Notes: generated from the sequence alone by a model not told the origin. A stretch of DNA of 10,763 bases from Chloroflexota bacterium (GCA_022707725.1 JAKJAB010000095.1:331-11093), one strand, 5' to 3'; counted from the first letter of the stretch, positions 1-6,591 are shown. A program made the numbers and translations.

Positions 1-712
1 CAATGCCTACGGGCGGATCACAGTGCGCCATCGCGGTGGTGGTCACGCGCGCCAGTATCGCCTGATCGATTTCCGGCGCGACAAGTTCGACATCTCGGCA
101 CGGGTGGATTCGATTGAATATGATCCCAACCGCTCGGCGCGCATCGCCTTGCTGGTCTACGCTGATGGCGAGAAGCGCTACATCCTGGCTCCTCTGGGCC
201 TGCGGGTGGGAAACACGGTGGTCAGCTCGCGGAAGAGCGCCGAAGTCTACGTGGGCAATGCTATGCCCTTGGAGCGCATCCCGCTGGGTACGACCGTCCA
301 TAACATTGAGCTTTACCCCGGTCGCGGCGGGCAGATGGTTCGCGCGGCGGGTGCATCTGCTCAGGTTCTGGCCAAAGAAGGGGATTATGTGACCTTGCGC
401 TTGCCCAGTGCTGAAATGCGCCGTGTGCACAAAACCTGTATGGCGACCGTGGGGCAGGTCGGTAATGTCGATCATACCAATGTCAAATTGGGTAAGGCTG
501 GCCGCAAACGCTGGTCAGGCTGGCGTCCTGCGGTGCGTGGTTCCGCGATGTCACCGCGCGACCATCCCCATGGCGGCGGCGAAGGTCGTTCGTCGATCGG
601 TATGTCCGGTCCGAAATCTCCGTGGGGCTGGCGGACGCTGGGCCGCAAGACCCGCCGGAACAAATCCACTGACAAGTATATCGTTCGTCGGCGCAATGCC
701 GGCCGCCGGTAA
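1..712 (+). CDS. rplB: 50S ribosomal protein L2 (5' partial)
   Basis: Large-subunit protein that binds 23S rRNA near the peptidyl transferase centre and helps join the subunits. The reading frame is open from base 2 (base 1 ends the preceding codon), giving 236 residues and a TAA stop at 710-712. The family is about 275 residues, so roughly 40 N-terminal residues lie upstream of the window. The visible part begins with the conserved NAYGRITVRHRGGGHARQYR stretch. Near the C-terminus it carries DHPHGGGEGR, which contains the histidine known from E. coli L2 (His229) to matter for peptidyl transfer, followed by SPWGWRTLGRKTR and a basic tail. The ATG at 23 is internal and not the true start. It is followed after 16 bases by rpsS, the usual S10-operon order. 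Identification is firm. Confidence 0.98.
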   Translation, partial: NAYGRITVRHRGGGHARQYRLIDFRRDKFDISARVDSIEYDPNRSARIALLVYADGEKRYILAPLGLRVGNTVVSSRKSAEVYVGNAMPLERIPLGTTVHNIELYPGRGGQMVRAAGASAQVLAKEGDYVTLRLPSAEMRRVHKTCMATVGQVGNVDHTNVKLGKAGRKRWSGWRPAVRGSAMSPRDHPHGGGEGRSSIGMSGPKSPWGWRTLGRKTRRNKSTDKYIVRRRNAGRR

Positions 713-728
713 GTAAGGGAGGTAGAGA

Positions 729-1019
729 ATGTCGCGTTCTTTGAAAAAAGGACCTTATGTCAACCCGAAGCTGCTCAAGAAAGTCGAAGAGATGAATCGC
801 AGCGGGCAGAAGCGTGTGCTGCGCACGTGGTCGCGCGCTTCCGTCATCTTCCCACAGATGGTGGGGCACACCATTGCGGTCCACGATGGCCGGCGACATG
901 TGCCGATCTACGTGACGGAGAACATGGTGGGACATCGCCTGGGTGAGTTCGCCCCCACGCGGACGTTCCGGGGCCACATCGTCAAAGAGAAAAAGGGCCG
1001 GGTTGCTACGACTCAGTAA
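729..1019 (+). CDS. rpsS: 30S ribosomal protein S19
   Basis: Small-subunit head protein that pairs with S13 near the A site and contacts 16S rRNA. At 96 residues it is close to the family norm of about 92. It shows the characteristic SRSLKKGPYV N-terminus, the RTWSRAS-IFP segment in the middle, HVPIYVTENMVGH, and the LGEFAPTRTFRGH signature toward the C-terminus. The start is fixed by GGAGGT at 718-723, five bases ahead of the ATG. It lies 16 bases after rplB and 20 bases before rplV, the standard order, and is very likely on the same transcript. Nothing is truncated or unusual. Confidence 0.98.
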   Translation: MSRSLKKGPYVNPKLLKKVEEMNRSGQKRVLRTWSRASVIFPQMVGHTIAVHDGRRHVPIYVTENMVGHRLGEFAPTRTFRGHIVKEKKGRVATTQ

Positions 1020-1039
1020 GGGGAGTGAGGTAAAGACTA

Positions 1040-1399
1040 ATGTCTGAAACTGTACACGCTATAGCTAAGCACATACCCATGTCGCCCATGAAAGTGCGGC
1101 GCATCCTGGCTCCCTTGCGGGGCATGGCGGCGCAGGCCGCTCTGGATGCGCTGAAGGCGATGCCTCATGCGGCGACGGAGCCGGTCTACAAGGTGATCCG
1201 TTCTGCAGTGGCGAATGCCGACGAGATGGGGTTGGATATCGAAAGTCTGTATATTGTTCAGCTTACGGCTGATGAAGGACCAGGTCGGATGCCCGGCAAG
1301 GGGTGGCGCGCGAAATGGGGTAGCCGCGGGCGTTATCGGCCGATCCGCAAACGTTCATCGCACATCACGGTCGTTCTCGAAGAACGGCTTCCAGAGTAG
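1040..1399 (+). CDS. rplV: 50S ribosomal protein L22
   Basis: Large-subunit protein whose globular domain sits on the surface and whose long beta-hairpin lines the nascent-peptide exit tunnel. It has 119 residues. Family signatures are SPMKVR near residue 15, the helical core to about residue 67, and the closing strand IRKRSSHITVVLEE at 102-115. The hairpin tip between DEGP and IRKR (residues 82-101) is 20 residues long, against 15 in E. coli L22, and has a different composition, rich in Gly, Trp and Arg; see the finding. The start is supported by GAGGT at 1027-1031, eight bases before the ATG. It lies 20 bases after rpsS and 18 before rpsC. Family assignment is certain; only the loop is unusual. 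Confidence 0.97.
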   Translation: MSETVHAIAKHIPMSPMKVRRILAPLRGMAAQAALDALKAMPHAATEPVYKVIRSAVANADEMGLDIESLYIVQLTADEGPGRMPGKGWRAKWGSRGRYRPIRKRSSHITVVLEERLPE

Positions 1400-1405
1400 T
1401 CTGAG

Positions 1406-1412
1406 AAGGAGG
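1406..1412 (+). promoter_or_regulatory. Strong Shine-Dalgarno sequence for rpsC (TTG start)
   Basis: AAGGAGG, a perfect match to the anti-Shine-Dalgarno core, lies five bases ahead of the TTG at 1418. It decides the start: the protein begins MGRKVHPYGF only from this TTG, and no ATG or GTG start fits the conserved N-terminus. Confidence 0.9.
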
Positions 1413-1417
1413 CGATT

Positions 1418-2101
1418 TTGGGACGCAAGGTTCATCCCTACGGTTTTCGTTTGAAAGTGATTCGCGATTGGAAGTCGCGGTGGTTCGCGGAGGGCCGGGA
1501 GTATTCTGACCTGTTGACGGAAGATCGCCAGATTCGCGACATGATTGCGAAGGAAATGCGCGCGCGGGCGCGCGATGGACAAACCGGCATTTCGCGGGTT
1601 GAGATCGAACGCTTTCCCCCGAATCAGGTTTCGGTCATCATCTGGACAGCGCGTCCGGGTGTGGTGATCGGGCGCAAAGGGGAGAACGTCAAGGTCCTGC
1701 GGCAGCAAATCGAGGACCTGACCGGTGGCAAGCGCGTGCACGTCGATATTCAGGAGATCGAGCAACCGGACATCGATGCCCGTCTGGTGGCGGAGAACAT
1801 CGTCGCTCAATTGGAGAAGCGCATTTATCACAGCCGCGCGATGAAACGCGCCGTGCGCCAGGCCTTGCGTGCCGGCGCCGAAGGTGTGAAAGTGATGTGC
1901 TGTGGGCGTCTGGCCGGCGCCGAAATGGCGCGCCGTGAGTGGATGCGTGAGGGGCGTGTGCCCCTACAAACGTTGCGCGCTGACATCGACTATGCTCAGG
2001 ATGAGGCGCTGACGACATACGGTCGTATCGGTGTCAAGGTGTGGATTTACAAGGGCGAGATCCTGCCCCGCAAGCCCGCCGTCGTCGAAGACGCCGCGTA
2101 G
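1418..2101 (+). CDS. rpsC: 30S ribosomal protein S3 (TTG start)
   Basis: Small-subunit protein at the mRNA entry channel; in E. coli S3 takes part in unwinding incoming mRNA. It has 227 residues, within the family range. The N-terminus GRKVHPYGFRL is canonical. A KH domain carries the GxxG loop as GRKG at residues 85-88. The basic helix SRAMKRAVRQALRAG at about 139-153 holds the mRNA-facing Arg/Lys residues. The C-terminal S3 domain shows GRLAGAEMARREW and then GRVPLQTLRADIDY. Two adjacent cysteines at 161-162 precede GRLAG, where E. coli has Val-Ser. Translation starts at TTG with a perfect Shine-Dalgarno sequence. The gene is 18 bases after rplV and is followed by a 50-base spacer before rplP. 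Confidence 0.98.
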   Translation: MGRKVHPYGFRLKVIRDWKSRWFAEGREYSDLLTEDRQIRDMIAKEMRARARDGQTGISRVEIERFPPNQVSVIIWTARPGVVIGRKGENVKVLRQQIEDLTGGKRVHVDIQEIEQPDIDARLVAENIVAQLEKRIYHSRAMKRAVRQALRAGAEGVKVMCCGRLAGAEMARREWMREGRVPLQTLRADIDYAQDEALTTYGRIGVKVWIYKGEILPRKPAVVEDAA

Positions 2102-2151
2102 CGCACTGAGACGGTTAGTAGTTTACGTTGTGATATTAAGGAGATAGAACC

Positions 2152-2583
2152 ATGTTGATGCCTAAGCGCGTGAAATATCGCAAGCAACATCGTGGGCGCA
2201 GAACGGGTAAGGAATCCCGTGGGGTGGATGTATCCTTTGGCGACTACGGGCTGCAAGCCCTGGAGCCGGCCTGGATCACCGCCCGGCAGATCGAAGCTGC
2301 ACGTCGCGCCATCGTGCGTCATATGCGCCGGCGCGGCAAGTACTGGATCCGCATTTTCCCTGACAAGCCGATTACGTCTAAACCGGCGGAGACCCGCATG
2401 GGTAAAGGGAAAGGGGCTGTTGATCAGTGGGTGGCTGTTGTGCGTCCAGGCCGTGTGATGTTCGAAGTAGGTGGGATCCCGAATGACTTAGCGCAGGAGG
2501 CCCTGCGTCTGGCGGCGCGTAAGCTGCCGATCAGAACTCAGGTGATTACCCGTTTGGATTTGGATGTGGAGCAGGAGAGTTAG
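2152..2583 (+). CDS. rplP: 50S ribosomal protein L16
   Basis: Large-subunit protein near the A-site tRNA elbow, needed for late 50S assembly. It has 143 residues against about 137 usually. Signatures are PKRVKYRKQHRGR at residues 4-16 and RMGKGKGAVDQWVAVVRPG around 82-100. The latter contains the arginine that is hydroxylated in E. coli L16 (Arg81). A second ATG lies at 2158, giving the classical MPKR start, but AAGGAG at 2138-2143 is 8 bases from the first ATG and 14 from the second, so I chose 2152. Its stop is only two bases before the rpmC start, which suggests translational coupling. A 50-base spacer separates it from rpsC, with no convincing promoter. Confidence 0.97.
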   Translation: MLMPKRVKYRKQHRGRRTGKESRGVDVSFGDYGLQALEPAWITARQIEAARRAIVRHMRRRGKYWIRIFPDKPITSKPAETRMGKGKGAVDQWVAVVRPGRVMFEVGGIPNDLAQEALRLAARKLPIRTQVITRLDLDVEQES

Positions 2584-2585
2584 CT

Positions 2586-2807
2586 ATGCAGGCACATGAA
2601 TTACGAGAAATGACAGAAGAAGAGTTGCGGCAGCGCCTGCAGGAAACTCGGCGTGAATTGTTCAACCTGCGGCAACAGTGGTATGCCGGCAGTTTGGAGG
2701 ATCACAATCGGCTACGCGAGGTGCGCAGAGACATTGCGCGCGTCAATACGATTCTTCGTGAACGCGAGTTAGGGGTAGCGTTGGCGCAGAAAGGAGCAGC
2801 GGCATGA
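2586..2807 (+). CDS. rpmC: 50S ribosomal protein L29
   Basis: Small two-helix protein at the polypeptide exit site, forming part of the platform for SRP and trigger factor with L23. It has 73 residues (family 60-75). The sequence is almost wholly helical: the first helix covers ELREMTEEELRQRLQETRREL, the turn is near residues 33-40, and the second helix carries LREVRRDIARVNTILRERELG. An Ala-rich tail follows. Its Shine-Dalgarno sequence (AGGAGAG, 2573-2579) lies inside the end of rplP. Its stop overlaps the rpsQ start by four bases (ATGA). Confidence 0.97.
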   Translation: MQAHELREMTEEELRQRLQETRRELFNLRQQWYAGSLEDHNRLREVRRDIARVNTILRERELGVALAQKGAAA

Positions 2808-3055
2808 GAGAGCGTCGTCGTCGTCTGACAGGTGTTGTGACCAGTGACAAGATGGACAAGACCGTAGTCGTGAGCGTGGAGCGGCGCTATCGCCACCCGC
2901 TTTACAAAAAAGTTGTGCGCGCGTTGAAGAAGTACTTGGCGCACGATGAAAACAATGATTGTCGTCTGGGCGACCGGGTGAGCATCATCGAATCGCGCCC
3001 TTACAGCCGCCGCAAGCGTTGGGCCGTCGAAGAGATCCTGGAACGGGCCGCGTAA
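2804..3055 (+). CDS. rpsQ: 30S ribosomal protein S17
   Basis: Primary 16S rRNA-binding protein with an OB fold that stabilises the 5' domain of the small subunit. It has 83 residues, the usual length. Signatures are LTGVVTSDKMDKTVVVSVERR at 8-28, HPLYKK, AHDE, and GDRVSIIESRPYSRRKRW toward the end. The ATG overlaps the rpmC stop as ATGA, with AAGGAG at 2791-2796 inside rpmC, so translation is probably coupled. Its TAA stop (3053-3055) shares two bases with the Shine-Dalgarno sequence of rplN (AAGGAGG, 3054-3060). This is the last gene of the classical S10 operon set; here it runs straight into the spc genes with no terminator. Confidence 0.98.
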   Translation: MRERRRRLTGVVTSDKMDKTVVVSVERRYRHPLYKKVVRALKKYLAHDENNDCRLGDRVSIIESRPYSRRKRWAVEEILERAA

Positions 3056-3067
3056 GGAGGTATTGCC

Positions 3068-3439
3068 ATGATTCAAAAGCAAACGCGGTTACAAGTAGCA
3101 GATAATACGGGCGCGCAGGAACTCCTGTGCATCCATGTGTTGGGTGGGTCGCGGCGGCGCTATGGCTATATCGGCGATCACATTGTGGCGTCGGTCAAAG
3201 CGGCGGCGCCCACGTCTTCGGTGAAAAAAGGTGAAGTGGTGCGCGCGGTTATCGTGCGGGTCGCCAAAGAATACCGGCGCTCCGATGGCTCCTATATCCG
3301 CTTCGATGACAATGCAGCAGTCATTTTGGATGCTTCGGGTACAAATCCACGTGGGACCCGTATCTTTGGGCCGGTGGCGCGTGAGTTGCGTGAAAAAGGC
3401 TTTATGAAAATCGTGTCCTTGGCACCTGAAGTGTTGTAG
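3068..3439 (+). CDS. rplN: 50S ribosomal protein L14
   Basis: Five-stranded beta-barrel protein at the subunit interface of the 50S particle, where it forms an intersubunit bridge and the docking site for the silencing factor RsfS. At 123 residues it is within one residue of the usual 122. Signatures are MIQKQTRLQVADNTGA at the N-terminus, VKKGEVVRAVIVR in the middle, RFDDNAAVIL around residues 77-86, and the closing GTRIFGPVARELRE. The start is fixed by AAGGAGG at 3054-3060. First gene of the spc set, 12 bases after rpsQ, with no sign of an operon break. Confidence 0.98.
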   Translation: MIQKQTRLQVADNTGAQELLCIHVLGGSRRRYGYIGDHIVASVKAAAPTSSVKKGEVVRAVIVRVAKEYRRSDGSYIRFDDNAAVILDASGTNPRGTRIFGPVARELREKGFMKIVSLAPEVL

Positions 3440-3459
3440 GACCGGTGTGAGGTATTGAG

Positions 3460-3780
3460 ATGAATCGTATAAAAAAGGGTGATACCGTTGAAGTGATCAC
3501 GGGTGAGGACAAGGACGTTCGCGGCGAAGTGCTGCGGGTGTTGGATAAGGGAACTCGCGTGGTGGTCTCGAAAGTCAATATGGTGACGAAGCACCAGAGC
3601 GCCCAACGGGCCGGTCGGTCGCAGATGCAGGGCGGGCGGATTCAATTTGAAGCGCCGGTTGACGTCTCCAACGTGATGCTGGTGTGCCCGAAGTGCGATC
3701 AGGCTACGCGCGTGGGCTATACCGTCGTCGATGAGCGGAAAGTGCGCGTTTGCCGCAAGTGCGACGCCGTGATTGACTAG
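3460..3780 (+). CDS. rplX: 50S ribosomal protein L24 (zinc-ribbon form)
   Basis: Assembly-initiating 50S protein with an N-terminal KOW/SH3-like domain. It has 106 residues. The KOW region is IKKGDTVEVITGEDKDVRGEVLRV at residues 4-27 and is followed by GGRIQFEAPVDVSNVMLV. The C-terminal part carries a four-cysteine zinc ribbon: CPKC at 76-79 and CRKC at 98-101. Thermus L24 has the same four-Cys ribbon, while B. subtilis L24 lacks it, so this is the metal-binding variant. The start is supported by GAGGT at 3449-3453, six bases ahead of the ATG. It is 20 bases after rplN and 33 before rplE. Confidence 0.97.
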   Translation: MNRIKKGDTVEVITGEDKDVRGEVLRVLDKGTRVVVSKVNMVTKHQSAQRAGRSQMQGGRIQFEAPVDVSNVMLVCPKCDQATRVGYTVVDERKVRVCRKCDAVID

Positions 3781-3813
3781 CAGGTTTGCTGCACTGGAAT
3801 AAGAAGGGTCGAT

Positions 3814-4350
3814 ATGCAACCGTTACAAAAGCGTTATCGTGAAGAAATTGCGCCGAATTTGATCAAGGAATTTGGCTATGACAATGTGCTGCGGGCACCG
3901 CGCATTCGCAAGGTGGTGCTCAACATTGGGATGGGTGAAGCCCTGGACAACCCCAAAGCTTTGGAGTATGCCGTGGCGGACCTGCGGGCGATTACCGGAC
4001 AACAGCCGGTCATCACCAAAGCGCGCAAGTCGGTGGCGAACTTCAAGCTGCGCGAGGGTCGCGCCATCGGCGTCAAGGTGACCTTGCGTGGGGAGCGGAT
4101 GTGGGCGTTCTTAAGCCGCCTGCTCAACATCGCGTTGCCGCGCACGCGCGACTTCCGCGGCGTGCCCGATAAACTGGATGGGCGGGGCAACTACACTCTG
4201 GGATTGCGCGAGCAACTGTTGTTCCCGGAAATCAATTACGACAAGATCGATAAGATTCGCGGATTTGAAGTGACCATTAACACCACGGCCGAGACCGACG
4301 AAGAGGCGCGCCGCCTCTTGGAAATGCTGGGGATGCCTTTCCAACGTTAA
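3814..4350 (+). CDS. rplE: 50S ribosomal protein L5
   Basis: 5S rRNA-binding protein of the central protuberance that also contacts P-site tRNA. It has 178 residues, the standard length. Family motifs in order are RIRKVVLNIGMGEA at 30-43, ITKARKSVANFKLREG at 67-82, the RDFRGVPDKLDGRGNYTLG segment at 112-130, and FPEINYDKI around 137-145. The C-terminal helix EEARRLLEMLGMPF is typical. Translation begins at ATG 3814 behind a modest AAGGG (3804-3808). In E. coli the S8 repressor site lies at the rplX-rplE junction; I could not recognise an equivalent here. The 70-base spacer after it is structured (see separate entry). Confidence 0.98.
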   Translation: MQPLQKRYREEIAPNLIKEFGYDNVLRAPRIRKVVLNIGMGEALDNPKALEYAVADLRAITGQQPVITKARKSVANFKLREGRAIGVKVTLRGERMWAFLSRLLNIALPRTRDFRGVPDKLDGRGNYTLGLREQLLFPEINYDKIDKIRGFEVTINTTAETDEEARRLLEMLGMPFQR

Positions 4351-4373
4351 TGGCCTCTGGACTGGTAAGCGAA

Positions 4374-4410
4374 AGAAAGTAGTTTCTCTGAAGCAGTTTC
4401 TGTAAAGAAG
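4374..4410 (+). other. Candidate RNA structure in the rplE-rpsN spacer
   Basis: AGAAA (4374-4378) can pair with TTTCT (4383-4387) around a four-base loop. A second TTTCT (4397-4401) can pair with AGAAG (4406-4410, one G-U end pair) around a GTAA loop, a GNRA-type tetraloop. The second hairpin covers part of the rpsN Shine-Dalgarno sequence (AAGGAG, 4408-4413). The upstream AGAAA could pair with either TTTCT. Stems are short and AU-rich, so the structure is possible but weak. Confidence 0.35.
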
Positions 4411-4420
4411 GAGTAAAGGT

Positions 4421-4603
4421 ATGGCGAAAACATCAATGCCAATTCGCGAAACCCGGCGGAAGTATAAGATACGGGTACGCAACCGCTGTTCTCGTTGTGG
4501 ACGTCCGCGTGGATATTACCGCCGTTTCGGCCTGTGCCGGATTTGTACTCGTGAGTTGGCCCTAGAGGGGAAGATCCCCGGTTTGGTCAAGTCGAGTTGG
4601 TAA
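4421..4603 (+). CDS. rpsN: 30S ribosomal protein S14, zinc-binding type Z
   Basis: Small-subunit head protein beside S3 and S10. It has 60 residues, the length of the short zinc-containing S14 (about 61), not the roughly 100-residue zinc-free form. A zinc site is formed by Cys23, Cys26, Cys39 and Cys42 in CSRCGRPRGYYRRFGLCRIC. The C-terminus ELALEGKIPGLVKSSW is the typical ending of this type. The start is set by AAGGAG at 4408-4413, seven bases from the ATG; the site may be partly masked by a hairpin. It follows the longest spacer inside the spc block and is 12 bases before rpsH, so S14 and S8 are probably made together. Confidence 0.97.
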   Translation: MAKTSMPIRETRRKYKIRVRNRCSRCGRPRGYYRRFGLCRICTRELALEGKIPGLVKSSW

Positions 4604-4615
4604 TGGAGTAAAGCG

Positions 4616-5029
4616 ATGATAACAACTTCAGATCCAATTGCCGATATGTTAACGCGCGTGCGCAATGCTTTGCTGGTCAGGCATGCGACGGTGGCGATGC
4701 CCTCGTCCAAGATCAAGGTGGCAATCGCCAAAATCCTCAAGGACGAAGGGTATGTCGAGGACTACAAATTGGTCACAGATGAGAACATGCACCGCAACCT
4801 GGTCATCCAATTGAAGTACCAGGGCGATGTGAAGCATCAAAAGCCTGTGATCACCAACCTGACACGGGTGAGTAAGCCTGGCCGGCGCATCTATACGGCG
4901 GCTAAGGACATTCCCTGGGTGCGCAGTGGGATGGGGATCGCGATCCTCTCCACGCCCAAGGGTGTCATCACGGGTCAGCAAGCACGCCGGCTCAACGTCG
5001 GTGGTGAAGTCATCTGCTACGTCTGGTAG
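4616..5029 (+). CDS. rpsH: 30S ribosomal protein S8
   Basis: Primary binder of the central domain of 16S rRNA; in E. coli it also represses the spc operon by binding its own mRNA. It has 137 residues against about 130-132. Motifs are DPIADMLTRVRNA at 6-18, the DEGYVEDY segment at 43-50, and the rRNA-contacting C-terminal region LSTPKGVITGQQARRLNVGG at 111-130, ending GEVICYVW. The start at 4616 is supported by GGAG at 4605-4608, seven bases upstream. It lies 12 bases after rpsN and 21 before rplF. Whether it autoregulates here cannot be read from the sequence. Confidence 0.98.
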   Translation: MITTSDPIADMLTRVRNALLVRHATVAMPSSKIKVAIAKILKDEGYVEDYKLVTDENMHRNLVIQLKYQGDVKHQKPVITNLTRVSKPGRRIYTAAKDIPWVRSGMGIAILSTPKGVITGQQARRLNVGGEVICYVW

Positions 5030-5038
5030 AACGGGGAG

Positions 5039-5044
5039 GGAGGT
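5039..5044 (+). promoter_or_regulatory. Shine-Dalgarno sequence for rplF (GTG start)
   Basis: GGAGGT lies six bases before GTG 5051, and a second GGAGG overlaps it just upstream (5035-5039). This supports the GTG as the start, since the conserved SRIGKLPIPVP N-terminus begins right after it and no ATG is near. Confidence 0.85.
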
Positions 5045-5050
5045 GTCGAA

Positions 5051-5596
5051 GTGTCACGTATAGGTAAACTACCCATCCCGGTCCCGGCCGGGGTGCAGGT
5101 GAAAATTGAAGGAAATACGGTCACAGTCAAAGGACCGCGAGGTGAGTTGACGCGCGAGTTCCGCCCCGAAATGCAAATCGCATTCGAGGATGGCGCCGTG
5201 CGAGTCACACGTCCGAATGACGAAAGCTCGGTCAAAGCCTTGCATGGCCTCACACGCGCCCTGCTGCACAACATGGTGGTCGGGGTTCATGATGGCTACA
5301 CCCGAGTTTTGGAAGTTTTGGGAACTGGCTATCGGGCCGAACTGCAGGGAGCGAACCTGGTGATGAGCCTGGGTTTTTCCCATCCTGTCGTCGTCACACC
5401 GCCGCCGGGCATTGCCTTCGAGGTCAATCCGCGTACCAGCACGATCACGGTCAAAGGCTGTGACAAGGAAGTGGTGGGGCGTATCACCGCGGAAATTCGC
5501 GCCTGGCGTCCGGTGGAACCTTACCTGGGTAAGGGCATCCGCTACCAGGGCGAGGTGGTACGGCGCAAAGCCGGCAAGTCTGGCAAGGCCAAGTAA
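5051..5596 (+). CDS. rplF: 50S ribosomal protein L6 (GTG start)
   Basis: Large-subunit protein near the factor-binding site and the sarcin-ricin loop, important for late 50S assembly. It has 181 residues, the normal length for its two tandem alpha/beta domains. Domain 1 begins SRIGKLPIPVPAGV and contains VTVKGPRGEL. Domain 2 includes the GTGYRAELQG segment, the LGFSHPVV motif, and the ending EPYLGKGIRYQGEVVRRKAGK, which is the L6 signature. Start is GTG with a strong doubled Shine-Dalgarno sequence. It is 21 bases after rpsH and is followed by a 45-base spacer with no recognised site. Confidence 0.98.
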   Translation: MSRIGKLPIPVPAGVQVKIEGNTVTVKGPRGELTREFRPEMQIAFEDGAVRVTRPNDESSVKALHGLTRALLHNMVVGVHDGYTRVLEVLGTGYRAELQGANLVMSLGFSHPVVVTPPPGIAFEVNPRTSTITVKGCDKEVVGRITAEIRAWRPVEPYLGKGIRYQGEVVRRKAGKSGKAK

Positions 5597-5641
5597 TCGC
5601 TTGTATTCAATAAACACGTGGAACTGAGGGTGAGATAAAAG

Positions 5642-6010
5642 ATGAAACCGGAAATCGATCGTCGCAAAGCCCGAGCACGGCGTCGCACGCACATTCGTAA
5701 GACTGTGCACGGTACGCCAGAACGTCCACGTCTGAGTGTCTTCCGTAGCCTGGATCACATTTATGCGCAGGTCATTGACGACAGCGTGGGTTGTACGCTG
5801 GCGTCAGCCTCCACAGTGGATCAGGCAGTGCGTGAGCAGGTCGTTGACCTGTCGAAGACCGAACAGGCGCAGGTCGTGGGGCAGGTGTTGGCCGAGCGGG
5901 CCTTGTCAAAAGGGGTGACGAAGGTGGTGTTTGACCGTGGGGGATATAAGTATCACGGTCGGGTGAAAGCTCTCGCCGAGGCCGCGCGTAAGGCGGGCCT
6001 GGATTTCTAA
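5642..6010 (+). CDS. rplR: 50S ribosomal protein L18
   Basis: 5S rRNA-binding protein of the central protuberance, partner of L5. It has 122 residues, the usual length. The basic N-terminal tail (RRKARARRRTHIRK) is followed by PERPRLSVFRSLDHIYAQVIDD, which forms the conserved first strand, and by the C-terminal signature VVFDRGGYKYHGRVKALAEAARKAGLDF. Its Shine-Dalgarno sequence is modest (GAGGGTGA, 5626-5633), eight bases before the ATG. It lies between rplF (45 bases) and rpsE (41 bases). Confidence 0.98.
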   Translation: MKPEIDRRKARARRRTHIRKTVHGTPERPRLSVFRSLDHIYAQVIDDSVGCTLASASTVDQAVREQVVDLSKTEQAQVVGQVLAERALSKGVTKVVFDRGGYKYHGRVKALAEAARKAGLDF

Positions 6011-6051
6011 TTTATACGGCTGCGCCTTAGTCGCGTCCGGCAGGAGGAGAT

Positions 6052-6591
6052 ATGGAGTCACGACGGGATCGTAGACCATTTGAAGAAGAACAAGAAGAAC
6101 TGGATGAGCGCGTAGTGGACATTACGCGGGTGGCTAAAGTCGTCAAAGGTGGCCGCACCTTCCACTTTCGCGTAGTGGCGATTGTGGGTGACAACAAGGG
6201 CCAGATCGGATTGGGGGTTGGCAAGGCACGCACGGTTCCCGACGCCATCGGGAAAGCCACCGAACGCGCGCGCCGCGCTATGCACACCGTCCCACTGGAA
6301 GGGACATCGATCCCCCACGAAGTGGTAGGGCGTTGTGGTGGGGCGAAGGTGTTGCTGCGTCCGGCGACCAAAGGTACCGGCGTTATCGCTGGGGGTGGTG
6401 TGCGCGCGGTGCTGGAAGCCGCAGGGATTCACGACGTGTTGACGAAGTCCCAGGGCAGCGCCACCGCAATCAACGTCGTGCAGGCCACGATGGAAGCGTT
6501 GGAACAACTACGCTGGGTCGAGGAAGTCGCCAAAGAACGCGGCAAGCCGGTGGCGGAAGTCATGCCATTCTGGCGGAGGAGAAGTGCATAA
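6052..6591 (+). CDS. rpsE: 30S ribosomal protein S5
   Basis: Small-subunit protein with a role in decoding accuracy and mRNA entry. It has 179 residues. After an acidic N-terminal stretch (FEEEQEELDE, 10-19) comes the double-stranded-RNA-binding-like S5 domain with VVKGGRTFHFRVVAIVGDNKG at 30-50 and GVGKARTVPDAIGKA at 55-69. The C-terminal domain has LLRPATKGTGVIAGGGVRAVLEAAGI at 101-126, typical of the family. AGGAGG at 6042-6047 is four bases from the ATG. Its TAA stop overlaps the rpmD ATG by one base (TAATG), so the two are likely translationally coupled. Confidence 0.98.
   Translation: MESRRDRRPFEEEQEELDERVVDITRVAKVVKGGRTFHFRVVAIVGDNKGQIGLGVGKARTVPDAIGKATERARRAMHTVPLEGTSIPHEVVGRCGGAKVLLRPATKGTGVIAGGGVRAVLEAAGIHDVLTKSQGSATAINVVQATMEALEQLRWVEEVAKERGKPVAEVMPFWRRRSA

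Noticed and set aside
2119..2140. Possible promoter in the rpsC-rplP spacer (TGATATTAA)
   Set aside because: Only four of six -10 positions match, no -35 is seen, and the site runs into the rplP Shine-Dalgarno sequence, leaving almost no leader.
3740..3830. E. coli-like S8 repressor site at the rplX-rplE junction
   Set aside because: The 33-base spacer and flanks show no hairpin I can match to the S8 target by eye.
5069..5758. Antisense open frame of 229 codons opposite rplF and rplR
   Set aside because: No recognisable family and full overlap with two conserved genes.
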